64,000 bases of DNA from Aquatica leii (GCA_035610365.1 CM069432.1:177491027-177555026); one strand, 5' to 3'; counted from the first letter of the stretch, positions 38,436 through 50,537 are shown. Made by a program: numbers and translations. Notes: generated by a model not told the origin, from the sequence alone.

Positions 38436-39939
38436 TGTTACAATATTTATTGTGATCTAATGGGGAAAGGTGGAGAAAGAAACAAGGAATGAAGAACCGT
38501 ATCACTTCATAGTAATTAACCAGATGTTATCGCTTACCTTTTTGGCTAGCCTCGCTGCAGGTGGTCGTCGGGTTGAAGAAAATCCTAAGATACTCAATTA
38601 GTTCCGGTAAGCTGAATGCCCAAGTGCGCCACCTTCTCTCGAACTGTTATCCGCAGAAATTATGGTCTAGGGAAGAGAAAAGGAAAGCCTAGACCCGAAG
38701 TCTCCCCAAAAGAAAACATACGTAGTATTCACAATAACCATTTATTAAAAAAAATGATTCACTATCTCCTTCCAACGGAAGAAACACAACTGCGACGGTT
38801 ACGCCACTGGTAACTCCTGACAATTATTTATATAACCCCACAGGAAAAAAATTATTAAGCACAAATATCAATTACAAGTACACATATATAAGTAACAGCA
38901 AATAGAGTTTGGAAGCCACACAAGCTAAGATCGCTTACGTAGCTAATAATTACCGCGGCTACGGTAGCGATGATTTACTAGATAGACGCGTTCCCGCTAA
39001 TTAACGTACAGTCTGGGGACAACTTGATCAAGCGTCATAGGACCGGTAAATAATAATCATCAATTTAATACAGAGATACGGGTAACTCCCAAAATTCTAC
39101 CTTTGATAAAATTTAATAATTACTGTAAGTGATTGAGAAGTTATCATAAATAATTGTAATGACTTGACCATTACACAGTTAAAATATTAAAAGAATTATT
39201 GTATAAAAAAATTATGAACTATTATAAAGTTTGACGTTAGGTGATTTTAACATTTGAAAGAATTATTGTATAAAAAGGTTATGAATTACAATAAAATTTG
39301 ACGTTAGGGGATATTAACTTAAATAAGAAAACAATTATACTCGACGTCGTCTCCCACTTCCGCAATCATTTATATATATTTATACGAGGATCAATCTTAG
39401 TTGAAATATGTGATAAAATGGCGACACGAACACGATCTACCTCAGAACAACAGACGAAGACGTCCGAAGCGAAGATCGAGTATCCAGCATCCACTTTAAT
39501 ATCACCCGCAACGTAACAAGGACAGAAAAAGACCCAAAGAAAGAAGCTAAAAATTGTGAAGATTAGTTGGTTGGCCTCCATTACAAACACGTGTAAGAAT
39601 ACTAACCCACTTTATGTGTCTGGCCGTCCACAAGACATCGTGCCGATTTTATTTGCACCGGAGGTTCAATCGGATTTATTTCCAAAAAGGCTAAAATAAA
39701 CGTCGGTGTAGAAGATGTTACCAGATGAAAAGAGATTCAATTTACCTCACCTCTCCGATGTTCCCCTGTTGTAAACCGATCCACAAACAGCATAAAAATG
39801 AATATAATTCGTCGACGACTAACAACTTTCGCGCCTCCGTAGGCGTGATTTCGAACTACGGTTCGAGGACACAGATGTTACTGTTAGTTGCCTAACTCTC
39901 AGGCGGATTTTGACTCGCAGTAGAAATTTACACGTTACA
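38436..39939 (-). repeat. 5' LTR of the gypsy element
   Basis: 1504 bp direct repeat of 33286-34789 with three mismatches noticed. It would contain the element's promoter for minus-strand transcription; no TATA box was assigned. Confidence 0.96.
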
Positions 39940-41662
39940 ATATATGGACATTGTATGTTAAGTTTCCAAATTGTTTTATTAATTAAATTAAAAATGATAA
40001 TACCATTGTATGCATTTAATTTGTGTTAAGTTGCTAACATTGCCAATGCTTTTAAAATTGTGCACTATTTATGTGATGGCAAAGTACATATTATAATGCA
40101 CAGATTTCACTGACATTCTGCATTTAACTTGTATTAATATACATAACTTGCCGATATTGGTTCGATGCAATTTCTGCATTGGCAAGATTCATTCGGCAAT
40201 ATATCGGCCGGTGTGTCACCTGGTTACCGGCACTGTACTTCATTTTAGTACATTGCCAGCATTCTGAGTGCCGGCTAAGGAGTACATTGTCAGTACAGAT
40301 GTGTTTATTGGGTAAAAACAAGGTATTTTTGCATATTTGAATTTACTTTTGCTGTGCATTAATCTAGTAAGTATTTGGATTCCTATAATATAAATAATGG
40401 ATAAAAGCTCTAGAAAAATGAGAGAATGTGTAAATAAAAAAGTTCGATTGTGTTTGAGTGGAAATGAACAAGTGGTCATATTTTCTGTGGACCAACCGGA
40501 GTTGTTGCATCTGGAAAATATCACTATTTGCATTTTGTATTGACTTTATTTGACGTGTGGCCATATTTTTTGTTAATATATAGATATGCACATATATTTT
40601 ACCTATACATATGAAGGTTCTATAAAAAAATGAATGTTTATTATACTTTAATTAAATGTTCATTGAACCTCCATATGTGTGTATTTTGTACGTTCATATG
40701 ACTGTTCAATATATCTCCATATGGATGTAAAATGTTTATTCACCTGGAGGTCTTATGGACATACTATGAAGATCTTTCCGTGACGGAATGATATATCCAA
40801 TGGACCTCCATCCTTGCTCCATAATATTAAATATGGATGTTCGATGCACCTCCGGTATCCATGGTTGGTGTGTACATTTCATATCCATTGGATATGCTTG
40901 TGCTGTGTGGGCTGTCAACTATTGGTCAGTTACTACATATATCTTTTAAAGTGGCATACATAAGATATTGAATAACTTTTAAAAATACAAAAAGATTCTA
41001 CTAATATAAAAAATATATTTGGTCTTATAATTGACACATTATGTCAATTGCAGGTACCTATCCATACAACCTGTACCAATAGTTGACATCTCCCTAGAGA
41101 TAACTTCAAATTATCAAATCGTACTTTTTTAAAACATGATTTATTTCTACTAAACCTTCATACATACCTATGCACCTCTAGAATTGCTCGATATGAACAA
41201 CAACAATTCTGCAAACTTTTACACCATTCTCTTTCCTTAGCGTAAATCTTAGTAGAAACCTTGCAAACTTGACGCACATGAAACAACCATATTTCAAAAT
41301 TCAAAACTTACTTAAATTTGCATGTAGCTGTTCAAGAGAGTAGTTGGTAAATAAAACCGTAGTGATATTTTCTTGAATGAGTTAAGTATTTTTGGCAACA
41401 GATGACCTTACCCAATCTACAAGGAAACATTTTTGAAATGTTTTTTTCAACGTTTTACAAAAGATATGTTTACATTTTTAAAAACATTGCAAAAACGTCT
41501 TAATGGCCAGAATTACGTTGCAAAGTGAATGTTAGAAAAACATTCTAAAAATGTTTAAAAAACATTATTTATAATATTATTTATAATATTTTACAAATGT
41601 TACATTAATGTATAAAAAATGTATAATCAACGTTTTTTTTTTAAATATTGCAATATACTTAA

Positions 41663-41835
41663 GAGCAGTTCTATAATCATGGTATAAATGTAAGTTTAGT
41701 TATACTTGCTTTAATTTTAAAATACTGACATATTTGGCTGTTAGTTTTATTTATACTAGCCAATAACGACAGCACTTTACAATCAAATTAAGTATAACTT
41801 AACTGACATTTATGCCATTATTATAGAACCAGCTC
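41663..41835. mobile_element. Palindromic MITE (173 bp) with TAA duplication
   Basis: Arms of about 50 bp pair imperfectly (GAGCAGTTCTATAATCATGG against GAGCTGGTTCTATAATAATG inverted). It is flanked by TAA at 41660-41662 and 41836-41838, the 3-bp target type used by Harbinger-like elements. The corresponding site in E4-outer holds the first half of the same MITE (51984-52037), so it entered the family before the copies separated. Confidence 0.8.
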
Positions 41836-42045
41836 TAAAATGCTTACAAAAGATAAATAATACAAGCTTCGTGTAGTCAGTTTCATGTGGCTGTAAACGC
41901 ATTTGATGCCTATAACAAAAATTAACACATTAACATAAAAGTAAAACAAACATTATTCATGTAATTACTTTATATTAATTGAAATAATTATAATAATCCT
42001 TTCAAAAGTTTCCAATTAATTAAAAATTTTTCTATTTAATGAATA

Positions 42046-42153
42046 GGATCCTTCAGAGTAGAAAAACGACAACAATAGAAACAACCTTTATCTGTTAAGG
42101 CCTGAACAATAAAGGTTGTTTTTATTGTTGCCGTTCCTCCACACCGAAGGATA
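42046..42153. repeat. Long imperfect hairpin in E4-inner
   Basis: Inverted arms of about 45 bases (GGATCCTTCAGAGTAG against CTTCGGTGTGGAGG, then AACAACCTTTAT against ATAAAGGTTGTT) with a loop of roughly 17 bases. The same hairpin occurs at 51670-51800 in the other copy. Confidence 0.8.
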
Positions 42154-43089
42154 TTATCTATAAAATAAGAAAACTTTTCACTACCTCTTTGTGTAAAAAC
42201 GAAAACCAAATCCAAGATTTTGAAACTTTGTACACACAAAAAAATACTGAAAAAATTACATACCAAGATTAATTGGTTATTGAGCACGTTCAAATCTCCC
42301 ATTTGGCTAACATCGTATCAATTTGATAACCTTAAAACATCAGAGAGAATAGAAATCATGAAGTACATAGAATGAACGTTTTAGTGTACCACTGCTGTAA
42401 CAAATAACATTATACTTGAGCAAAATTTTTTGCAACAAAAAAACAAAGAAAAACGTACCATAATAAATAAGTATCTATTTGAGTTTCACTAGAACTTAAA
42501 TTAGAAAACGATTAAACTGATACGCTAACGATACATTACACAGCATAGCGAGTAATACCATGGAAATTGTTGATTCTTTGAAGCTTAAAATATAATGCAA
42601 TTATAATATACAAAATCGCCATCTTTTCACGCAGGTACCGGTACTTTGCGCAAACGGGATTATTAAGTACTTAATTCAAATTTGCAAGAAAGTTTTTAGA
42701 AAAACGAAAAGGTTTAATATGTATATTTATTAATAATATGTAACAAAATTTTATATAATTGTGTTTTTGTTACAATATATAAAAGAAACAAGTGTATAGG
42801 TGAAAGCAAGCAAAAGTATGATTTCTAATAAAGTAAAAACGTTTTTTATGTTACTAAAAAATGTTTTAGAAAACATATTTAAAATATTTCAATATCAATG
42901 TTTAAATGAAATATTTTTAAAACGCAACATAAATATTTTTTGGAAAAACATTTTTTATTTCGACTATTTCAAAACGTTGTAACGTTTTTAAAACATGAAA
43001 AAAACGTTTCTTGCTGATTGGGTAGTATTCAAATCTTTTCAAAAATATGTAAACTACTGGGGCGGTGTCAACAACTGGAGCACTTATCT

Positions 43090-43254
43090 TATACACTTTT
43101 TTCTTTTATGTATTGTAACAAAACACAACTATATAAAATTTTGTTACATATTAAGTACTTAATAACCGCGTTTGCGCAAAGATCTTTGGCGCAAAGTACC
43201 AGTATCTATATTCAGTATCTGCGTGAAAAGATGATGATTTTGTATATTATAGCT
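43090..43254 (+). mobile_element. E4-outer, middle piece
   Basis: Matches E4-inner (inverted) from TACACTT through GTTACATATTA and GCGTGAAAAGATG to TTTTGTATATTAT. It lies between the end of the pogo element and the start of E2 and continues the copy begun at 29632. Confidence 0.8.
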
Positions 43255-45532
43255 CCCAAGTAACACAGGACGTTCTATGGACGCAGGTATTTTGTCCATA
43301 AAAGGTACATACATACGTCCATGGACAAATACTGAATATCCATCGATTCTTCAAATACGGATAACCGATGTATGTCCATAGATGGATATCCATACCGCGT
43401 ACATATTGCGTACATAGACGAATGTTGAATAAACGGCTACAGTTCAGCAACCATTTTATGATTTTATTGTATATTAAAAAAAGCATGTTTTTACGAACAA
43501 AATATTCAATGTCTATAGATCGTTCGGGTAAGAACGTACTATGTATGTCCATAAAGGATATCCACTGGTTGTTAAAATTGTGTCCATTCAACATAATTAC
43601 TTCAAGGACGAATTTTGTAGGTATTTAGGATCTCAAGCCATAATGTAACTTATTTTTAACAACTTTAAATTACTCCAGGAAAAATTATGCATAGCTATAC
43701 AAAATTAAAAATTAATGGAACACTCCTACCAAATACATATATACATATACGTAAACTAACAAAAATTAGTTTCTGTTTAAAACAAGTATTTATATTTATA
43801 TAACTGTACAAAAAAAAGCATTTTTAGAATTATGTTAAAAATTAGTAATAGAGGTACATATGTTGCTTTTATTTTGTACTTATAATCTTTAAAATATTAG
43901 TGAAAGTTGGGATTTATAACTGTTACTCAGATCTGAGCCTTCTATCACGTTTTTCAATGTATTGATTGATATAAGCGTTCTTTAATAAATCTTAGCTTAA
44001 ATAAGTTTACAAGCATTATCATTTTATATATTAAAAATTTATGACAAAAATGTAAGTAGGAAATGTGGTATTTGTTTGGATTAACTACGAACCACCTTTT
44101 ATGTTTCTAAACAGAATACACATTATCATCATTAATCTGTGTTCGTTAGTGTATATGGTGTATATTATTTACGCTTTCTAACTGTAGATCTACGTGGAAA
44201 AACCCCTAAGTGCGGTCTATTAATAAAACTTGCCGAAAAGGCGCGAAAAGGGATGCATGCATTTTGTGAAACCGGTTTACGGGGAGGGTAAGAAGATAAT
44301 CCTGCTGTTTGTGGAGTTGTGAAATTTTGTGAAGTTTTTTTACTTTTTCATTTACATCTCTGTTTACATGTTGTATTGCGGAGAACCAGCATTGAAGGCG
44401 GTAAGTTTTATTAATTTTTTATAACATTTAATTTCTTAATTTTAACATGCCGAAAGTAACTCCAATGATGTACAAAAAAGCTAGAGCGGAAGTAGATCAT
44501 TTAACAATAACTAGTAATTTTACTAACCCTAACACAAATAATGTAACTGTCACTTCAAATAATAATTTTAGCAAATACATTGATAAATTAGGTTTTACTA
44601 ATGAATTAGGTACTAGTTTTGAATTTGGTTTTGAACAAGAATTTCTGTCAAATAGTACTCCAACTGACTCCAACTGAGAATGAGGATAGCAATGAAAATG
44701 TATTTAAGTGCGATCAAAGTTTTGAGGTAATCTATAAAAACAGCATATTGGCATGGTTGTTCAAGTTTAAAATAAAACGAAATGCAGTTACATCTTTGTT
44801 AAAAGTCTTAAAACCCAAATTTAAATTTTTACAATGTTATATCTGAACGCTTTTAAAAACTCCTCGACACTGTGATAAAAAACAATCGACCTTGGAAATT
44901 ATGTTCATTTTGGTCTTCATAATTGTATCGAAAAATTAATTCGAGTAGATTCTAATTATATGAACTTGCATACAATCGAATTATGTGTTAATATTGACGG
45001 GTTACCTATTTCAAATAGTTCGTCTAGTCAATTTTACCCTATTTTATGCAGTTTATTTGAAAAACACAACAATATAGAGGTCGTAGGTATTTACCATGGG
45101 TTTTCAAAGCCCAACGATGCTAATTGTTTTTTGCAAGATTTTATTGAAGAAGCAATTTACTTAACAAGTCATGGTTATTTTTATGAGAATAAAGTTTATC
45201 CATTTAAAATAAAAGCTTTAATTTGTGATGCTCCTGCAAAAAGTTTTATTACTTATACAAAAGGTCATTCAGGTTATAATTCTTGCTCCAAGTGTAACAT
45301 TCAAAGTGTTTACATTGAAAGCCGTTTTTGCTTTCCCAATGTTAACAATATCGTTCCTAGAACAGACGATCAATTTAGGAAACAACTTGATAAAAAACAT
45401 CACATCGGAGTATCTATTCTTCAAAATATTCTTACGTTTGATATGATTTGTGACATCCCTTTAGACTATATGCCGAGGGGTTAACCGCAGGAAGAAATCA
45501 TGTACACCATACCTCATACTTCATCTTAATTC

Positions 45533-45668
45533 GTAATACTTCATCTACTTCACTAATAATTCATAGTACTTCGTGTACTTCACTAATAATTCATGGTACT
45601 TCATGTACTTCACCAATAATTCATAGTACTTCATATTCTTCAATAATTCATAATATTTCATCTATGAA
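45533..45668 (+). repeat. Tandem TACTTCA-type repeat, left array
   Basis: About four units of 27-30 bases built on TACTTCACTAATAATTCATR, slightly diverged. It lies near the left end of the inserted element and is in the same orientation as the right array. Confidence 0.8.
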
Positions 45669-46019
45669 GTTTTAAGGAATTTAATAAATACACGTAAATT
45701 GTCAAAATGTTATTAGTATTGTCATAAAATAAAGAAATAAACAATCAACCTTCAACACAATCAAATTTTTAAAAAATAAAATGAGAATATTGTTACTTTT
45801 ATTGCTTTTTAAAAATACAGATTTTGAAACACATCTACATAGCTCGCCTCATAATTTTATTTAAGCCTTGTTTATGTTGTTGGGGTACTTTTTATTAATA
45901 GTGAATTGTTCACTACCTATTAGACATATTGGGTCTATTAAAATAAATTCTTTATTAAAAATACCTTCTCTTATGAACGTCACTTCGATAGTAAAAAGTA
46001 TCGTTCTGTGTAAAACTAG

Positions 46020-46275
46020 CTAGACACAAAGTCGCCTAAGTAACCAAAGGCAGTAGTTCACTCTAGGTGGATAATCATCGGATAATAATTCTTCTACTTT
46101 TGCAGATGGCACGGGTATAATAGTTGCTCGTGCAAAACTCTCCAAACGGTCATATGACCGCAACTCATGGAAAATCTTTTCCTGTAAATCCTCTGCGCTC
46201 TTCTACAATATTTTCAGTTTCTCTAAATACTAAATGCAGATCAGCATATTCAATTCTACTAAAATCGACCATTAT
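46020..46275 (-). pseudogene. Helix-turn-helix (DUF4817-like) remnant
   Basis: On the minus strand MVDFSRIEYADLHLVFRET near 46272 leads into a short helix-turn-helix-like segment, with a following frame ATIIPVPSAKVEELL. This resembles the N-terminal HTH module common in insect transposon and transposon-derived proteins. Only about 80 codons remain, with two stops and a frame change. Whether it belongs to the inserted element or to a further relic is unclear. Confidence 0.4.
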
Positions 46276-47317
46276 TACAGAGAAACTATCACAAACTAAA
46301 CAAAACAACAATTATTTGTAATCATTTGTTTTGTTCCTAACCAATGCAATTTGACTGTTTAAAACGAAAACAGATAAGTCGCTACCAGTTTTTAAATTTT
46401 TATAACTTTTAAATTAAAAAAAATTTGGAAAAATCTTGAATATGGTTCTTGTAAATTTTTTGCATGAGAATCAATGAATAATTATATCGTGCAGTTTTCC
46501 GGAAAATCAAGGTCAAAGCGTTTAAATCGTCGCCATTTTGAAAATGTAGACAGTTAAGCAATGGATGGCAGTGATTTTATGTTCAACCACTTTTATTGTG
46601 CAGAAAATTCTATAACGTAACATTTTTCTCTATAATAATTTTGATAATAAAAACTGGCAAAGAATTAAATGATAACTAGCCAACATGTGCACAGTGCGAT
46701 CATTTAACTACGAACTAAAGAGTAAACGCTTGAGTAACCGAAAGTAAAATCAGTTTGAATTACCTAGCATAAAAGAAAAAAGAATCATGTGAATGAATCC
46801 GAATTTTTTATTTATCTAATCATAACAAGCGATAACAAGTGTCTCAGAGTCGGCATTTGTTTATCAACTTTATTTAAAATCAAGACCTAATTACCTACTC
46901 ATTGTACCCCAATAACAAGGGCAATTACTGCATTTCTCATGCTAGGTATTTTGTTTTTTTTGTTAAAAGAATGAATATTTCTTAGTAGGTAAACTGATAT
47001 ACGTCTTTACAAAATATTTTAAATTTTCAGATTTAGTAGGTATTTATTTCGATCATCTTGCATTTTGAGAAATTAAAAAACTGTAAGGATTGAGTCAACC
47101 TGTTTTTTAAGCTTTGGTAAAATCTCTCGTTTCGTGAAAAACCGCACTGACCGGTAGATATTAAATTTATGAAATCTAAAATTCAAGAAATATCTGATTC
47201 GTTATTATGAAAATTCATAATTAACCATTAAAATGAATATGCTCAGCTTTTTGTTGAGAATGTAGTACTAACATTTATAGTATTTCGTTTAAATGTTCAT
47301 ACAAACGTTATGTGTTT

Positions 47318-47485
47318 CACATATATTACACGTACTTCACTTATACTTCATAGACTTCACTTATACTTCGTATACTTCACTTATACTTCACGTACTTCAC
47401 TTATACTTCATGTATTTCACTGCTAATTCATGTACTTCATTAGTACTTCACCTACTTCATATAAAGATTTTATGTACTTCATCAC
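47318..47485 (+). repeat. Tandem TACTTCA-type repeat, right array
   Basis: Roughly eight short units of the form ACTTCACTTATACTTCAYG. Same strand as the left array, so the two are direct rather than inverted subterminal repeats. An open frame reading through it is low-complexity and not a gene. Confidence 0.8.
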
Positions 47486-48797
47486 GGGTGTACACTAAAC
47501 TTCACCAGTGGTTTACCCCTCGCTATATGCATTTAGTATGCTTAGGCACTATGAGAAAATTACTTCTGTTATGGTGTGGTTTGTCAAAGCCTCCTCATAA
47601 ATTAAGTTCTGTACATGTTAAAATGTTATCACAACAGTTACTTGCGCAAAGTAGGAATATTCCCATCGAGTTTGTTCGTAAGCCCCGTTCTCTTGAATTT
47701 CTCAAAAGATGGAAAGCTACAGAGTTTAGGCAATTTTTATTTTACACTGGGCCTGTAGTTTTAAGAAAAATATTGAATGACGATATGTACAAAAACTTTC
47801 TAGCACTGCACATTGCCATGACTATTTTATCAAATATAAATCACACAAACAATTATATAAATTATGCAAAAGAACTTCTAGAGTATTTCGTTACTACTTT
47901 TATTCATTTGTATGGGAAAAGAAATGCATCTCACAATATTCACAATTTGTTACATATTTGTACAGACGTTGAAAGGTTTGGGTGTCTAGATAATTTCAGT
48001 TCATTTAGTTTTGAAAATTACCTTCAACAAATTAAAGATTTGATAAGTAGTAGCAACAAACCTCTTGAACAAGTAGTTAATAGACAAAAAGAAAAAGAAA
48101 AAAATTTAATTAGGGAGTTAGAATCTAGTTCACCTATGCGGTCAATTTATCCAATGCCACGAAAAGAACATTATGATGGGCCGGTACTATCAGAAACCAA
48201 TAATTGTTATTAATACAAAGAACTCCTATTTGAAAATTTTAAGTTGCAATCAGCACCACCAAATAATTACTGTTGTTTAAAAGATGGAAAAGTTGTTGAA
48301 ATTGAAAATATTGTGCAAAACACAAATGGTATATTTATAATAGGAAAGGCATTCTCTAAAGTTAAAAATCTGTACACTGAACCATGCAACTCCTCCCTAC
48401 TTGGTATTCATAAGGTGTCTGAATCTGGACAATTAACCATTTGGAATGCCACTGAAATTTTATATAAATATGTAAAATTATCGTCGTCCACTCAAAAAGA
48501 ATATTGCGTTATACCACTACTGCACACTTTTTGAATAGATATGCTAGTTACATTAATATTAGAATTTAGACTTATTTTTTGCTTATTGTTTAAACATCTT
48601 AGTTGTTATTTGTATTTTGTTTTATTGCTTTAATAGTTTAATTCGTTTAGCTTTGATCTGTTCATATCAAATAATTATCAGATTTAGCATTTCTGCATGT
48701 GTTCAAATATATTTCATTACTACAGTACACTATAAAAAATGTATACATACTGTGATTACAGCAAAATTTTTGTTCGTATCATTTTTGTTTTAGTAAA

Positions 48798-50537
48798 ATG
48801 GCGCAATTGAAGACGTGGACAGTGGTTCGTTTCTTATCAGAAAACTCCGTTGAAGCAGTACCGACTTATTGGATAAAATTTAGCGAAAAGAAATGCTACT
48901 GGTCACCTTATAAATCGCCGCAGAAGCTTACTAAAGCAATTTCAAATCAAGAAGCTCCTTCCGACAACTGGGATACATATTCTGTAGAATTTTTCCAAGG
49001 CAGTGGAAACTATGGTATTACCTATGTTTTAACTTATTTATTTATAAGTAGTATGTACTATCCTTATTTTGTAATAGGGTACAATATGGTTTATTCAAAA
49101 GCAAATTATGCATATTTATTAACTTCAAAACGTAAAGTTTTTTCATTACTATTTAAAACAAATAAAAAGCCATATTTTTTAAGTGCAAAGATTCTCTGTT
49201 AGTTAAGAATTAATTTGTTTCATTACAAATTTTAGAATCTTACGAAGTAGCAGTAGAGAAATGCGAGGCTGCCAAGTACGAATCAGACCTCAATTCTGAT
49301 ATCGATAACATTGCTCTACAGAATAATGAGCAGAGGAAACGTACATCTTTTCCACCTAAAAGATATCTGATTTCTTCTTCTGATGAAGAAAGATCTGAAT
49401 CAGATTTACAAAGATCTCCGTCACCACTCAAAAAGAGTAAGTCATTTCTAATTGTAATAAGATATAAATAATTACGTATTCTACATTTTTAGAGCGTATA
49501 ACTGTAATAAGTAATAAAATGATAACGCCACCACTGCCTCCTACGCCATCATCATCATCATTGTTCTTGGGAAAAGGTATTGTTGTAAATTTGTTTTCCC
49601 TACTCGCCTCTTAATATATACGCATGTTTTAGATCGTAGTAGTTCTAGCACTAATACTGCTGACTGCGTTGTTCCTGACGATGTGCCGCTGTCTTTACCC
49701 CAATACAATGGTAATACGCATCACGTACGTTCTACTAGTTAAATTGTATACCCAACTATTTTCAGATAATCTGGAACAAAACAAAACAGTTGTTACCACC
49801 TCAAGAACTTGTGAATCTTGCAATTCCATACTTAACGAGGTGAAAGCAATAAAAGGTGGGTTATAAAATAAATATGTCTATATGCATTAGGCGTACATAA
49901 ATACTTTGTTTTTTAGCCGTTGTACTGAAAATATACCATAAGCAATGTATAACTGATCAGTTGCAAAAACAATTATCAGATGATGTAAACAACGGCATCA
50001 AAATGATGGAAAAATGTAACAACCCTTCCATTAACACTAAATCATTTAATCTATTTGATCAAGTGGAGCTTCCAGCGAATACACAAGATATGCTGAACCA
50101 GTGGGAATTGTTTTTAGAAATAACAGAAAATTACACATCCTCAGTAAGTAAAATAGCAAAATTTAAAAAAAAACTACTTTTCTTGATTCTACTTTTAGGT
50201 TACCCAGTTATCTGCCATAGGGGGCAACACCTTATACGATTTTATTAAAAGGTTATTATCGAAGATCATGAAGGACAGCGTAGCTCAAAACTTTAACATG
50301 AGTGGTCGGAACAATAAGAACAATTTTAAAGAAACTAAAACCTTTAAGTTGTTATTAGGTAAATAGTTTTGCTCATGTTGTCAAAAAGAAAAATAATTTT
50401 ACGTTTTCTTTAAAGATGCAGCTAAGACACATAGAAGTGTCCATACGGAAAAGGATGTAGAAATAGCAGTGGGTTCTTGGCTCCGTAGAGCAAAGGAGAG
50501 ACATGAGCAGGCATTAAAATCCATAAGAATATCTTAG
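48798..50537 (+). CDS. E2 accessory protein, DUF4806-like, 392 aa, 8 exons
   Basis: Exons by GT-AG joins: 48798-49014, 49236-49436, 49493-49576, 49633-49710, 49766-49855, 49917-50143, 50199-50358 and 50416-50537, summing to 1179 bp with no stop. The N-terminus (WTVVRFLSENSVEAVPTYWI, CYWSPYK) matches the small N-terminal module typical of insect DUF4806 proteins. The middle is polar with an SSSDEERSESD stretch and a proline/serine run. The C-terminal third (QDMLNQWELFLEI, VTQLSAIGGNTLYDFIKRLL, HTEKDVEIAVGSWLRRAKER) is the DUF4806 region. Most introns are only about 55-70 bp. It lies downstream of the transposase gene in E2 and, unlike that gene, is intact. Molecular function unknown; DNA binding is a guess. 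Confidence 0.78.

Larger units (their letters stand above)
33286..39939 (-). mobile_element. Young Ty3/gypsy LTR retrotransposon, internally deleted
   Basis: Two 1504-bp LTRs in direct orientation begin TGTAACG and end TTGTAACA when read on the minus strand. The host duplication is ATAT at 33282-33285 and 39940-39943. I find three differences between the LTRs (33406 C/T, 33694 A/G, 34124 T/A), so the insertion is recent. The internal region is only 3.6 kb and encodes a gag-integrase fragment fusion without protease, reverse transcriptase or RNase H, so it must have been copied in trans. A primer-site candidate and a polypurine tract confirm the minus orientation. Confidence 0.95.
32053..40911. 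mobile_element. E1: CCCA-end element split by a gypsy retrotransposon
   Basis: The terminal inverted repeat is CCCACACAGCAC at both ends. CT flanks both sides (32051-32052 and 40912-40913), a 2-bp duplication. Subterminal zones are packed with ATATCCAT/ATGGATAT and CCTCCATATG-like words (32068-32170 and about 40600-40905). It holds no coding sequence of its own. Once the LTR retrotransposon is removed it is about 2.2 kb. It is inserted in the pogo element just upstream of its transposase start. Confidence 0.82.
41411..43022 (-). mobile_element. E4-inner: full-length CCCA-end non-autonomous element
   Basis: The left end is CCCAATCTACAAGGAAAC; the right end, inverted, is CCCAATCAGCAAGAAACG. 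TA flanks both sides (41409-41410 and 43023-43024). Both arms carry many AACGTTTT/AAAACGTT and ACATTTTT words. It holds no gene. It contains a palindromic MITE and a long hairpin, both also present in the E4-outer copy. It lies inside the pogo element, in opposite orientation to E4-outer, so its right arm and 29632-29844 form an inverted repeat bracketing the stack. Confidence 0.85.
29845..43089 (-). mobile_element. pogo/Tigger element carrying nested insertions
   Basis: Terminal inverted repeats of about 25 bp match at 22 positions; both contain TGCTCCAGT and GTTGACAC. TA duplications lie at 29843-29844 and 43090-43091. The ends are fixed independently: removing the element and one TA restores CACCTATACACTT, exactly the sequence of the related E4-inner copy. 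Subterminal TTGACA words (CCAGTGGTTGACAT, CCAATAGTTGACAT and similar) recur near both ends. The transposase is on the minus strand. E1 and E4-inner lie inside it, so the 13-kb span holds only about 2.8 kb of pogo sequence. Confidence 0.88.
45474..47522. mobile_element. Element with 8-bp duplication inside the E2 transposase gene
   Basis: A perfect 8-bp duplication CTATATGC at 45466-45473 and 47523-47530 flanks it; removing one copy restores the host codons. The ends are CGAGGGGTTAACC and, inverted, CGAGGGGTAAACC. An 8-bp duplication suggests a hAT- or P-type element. Arrays of TACTTCAT/TACTTCAC words lie near each end. A short decayed minus-strand frame is its only coding trace. Confidence 0.88.
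44447..48534 (+). pseudogene. E2 transposase-domain protein, interrupted and frameshifted
   Basis: The start MPKVTPMMYKKARAEVDHL at 44447 is followed by asparagine/threonine-rich sequence, frame changes near 44676 and about 44840-44880, then a long conserved segment (44960-45473) with ELCVNIDGLPISNSSSSQFY, VVGIYHGFSKPNDAN and ALICDAPAKSFI, and a zinc-ribbon-like YNSCSKCNIQ. A 2-kb element interrupts it exactly within the codons for DYMHL. The frame resumes at 47531 (VCLGTMRKLLLLWCGLSKPP) and shows RWKATEFRQFLFYTGPVVLR and KRNASHNIHNLLHI. A TAA at 48211 separates the last part (open to 48534). These blocks recur in insect transposase-domain proteins of EnSpm-like elements. The copy is inactive through the insertion, frameshifts and stops. 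Confidence 0.75.

Noticed and set aside
42036..42302. 88-codon frame with a similar one at 51567-51873
   Set aside because: The similarity comes from the duplicated hairpin-bearing E4 repeat; the frames contain the palindrome and are not consistent in length or start.
45533..47485. Possible CRISPR-like arrays in the TACTTCA repeats
   Set aside because: Units are contiguous tandem repeats with no unique spacers, in a eukaryotic transposon.
47293..47510. N-terminal part of a 306-codon frame rich in YTSYTS/LHVLHLYF repeats
   Set aside because: It reads through the TACTTCA tandem array of the inserted element; only the part from 47531 is genuine transposase.
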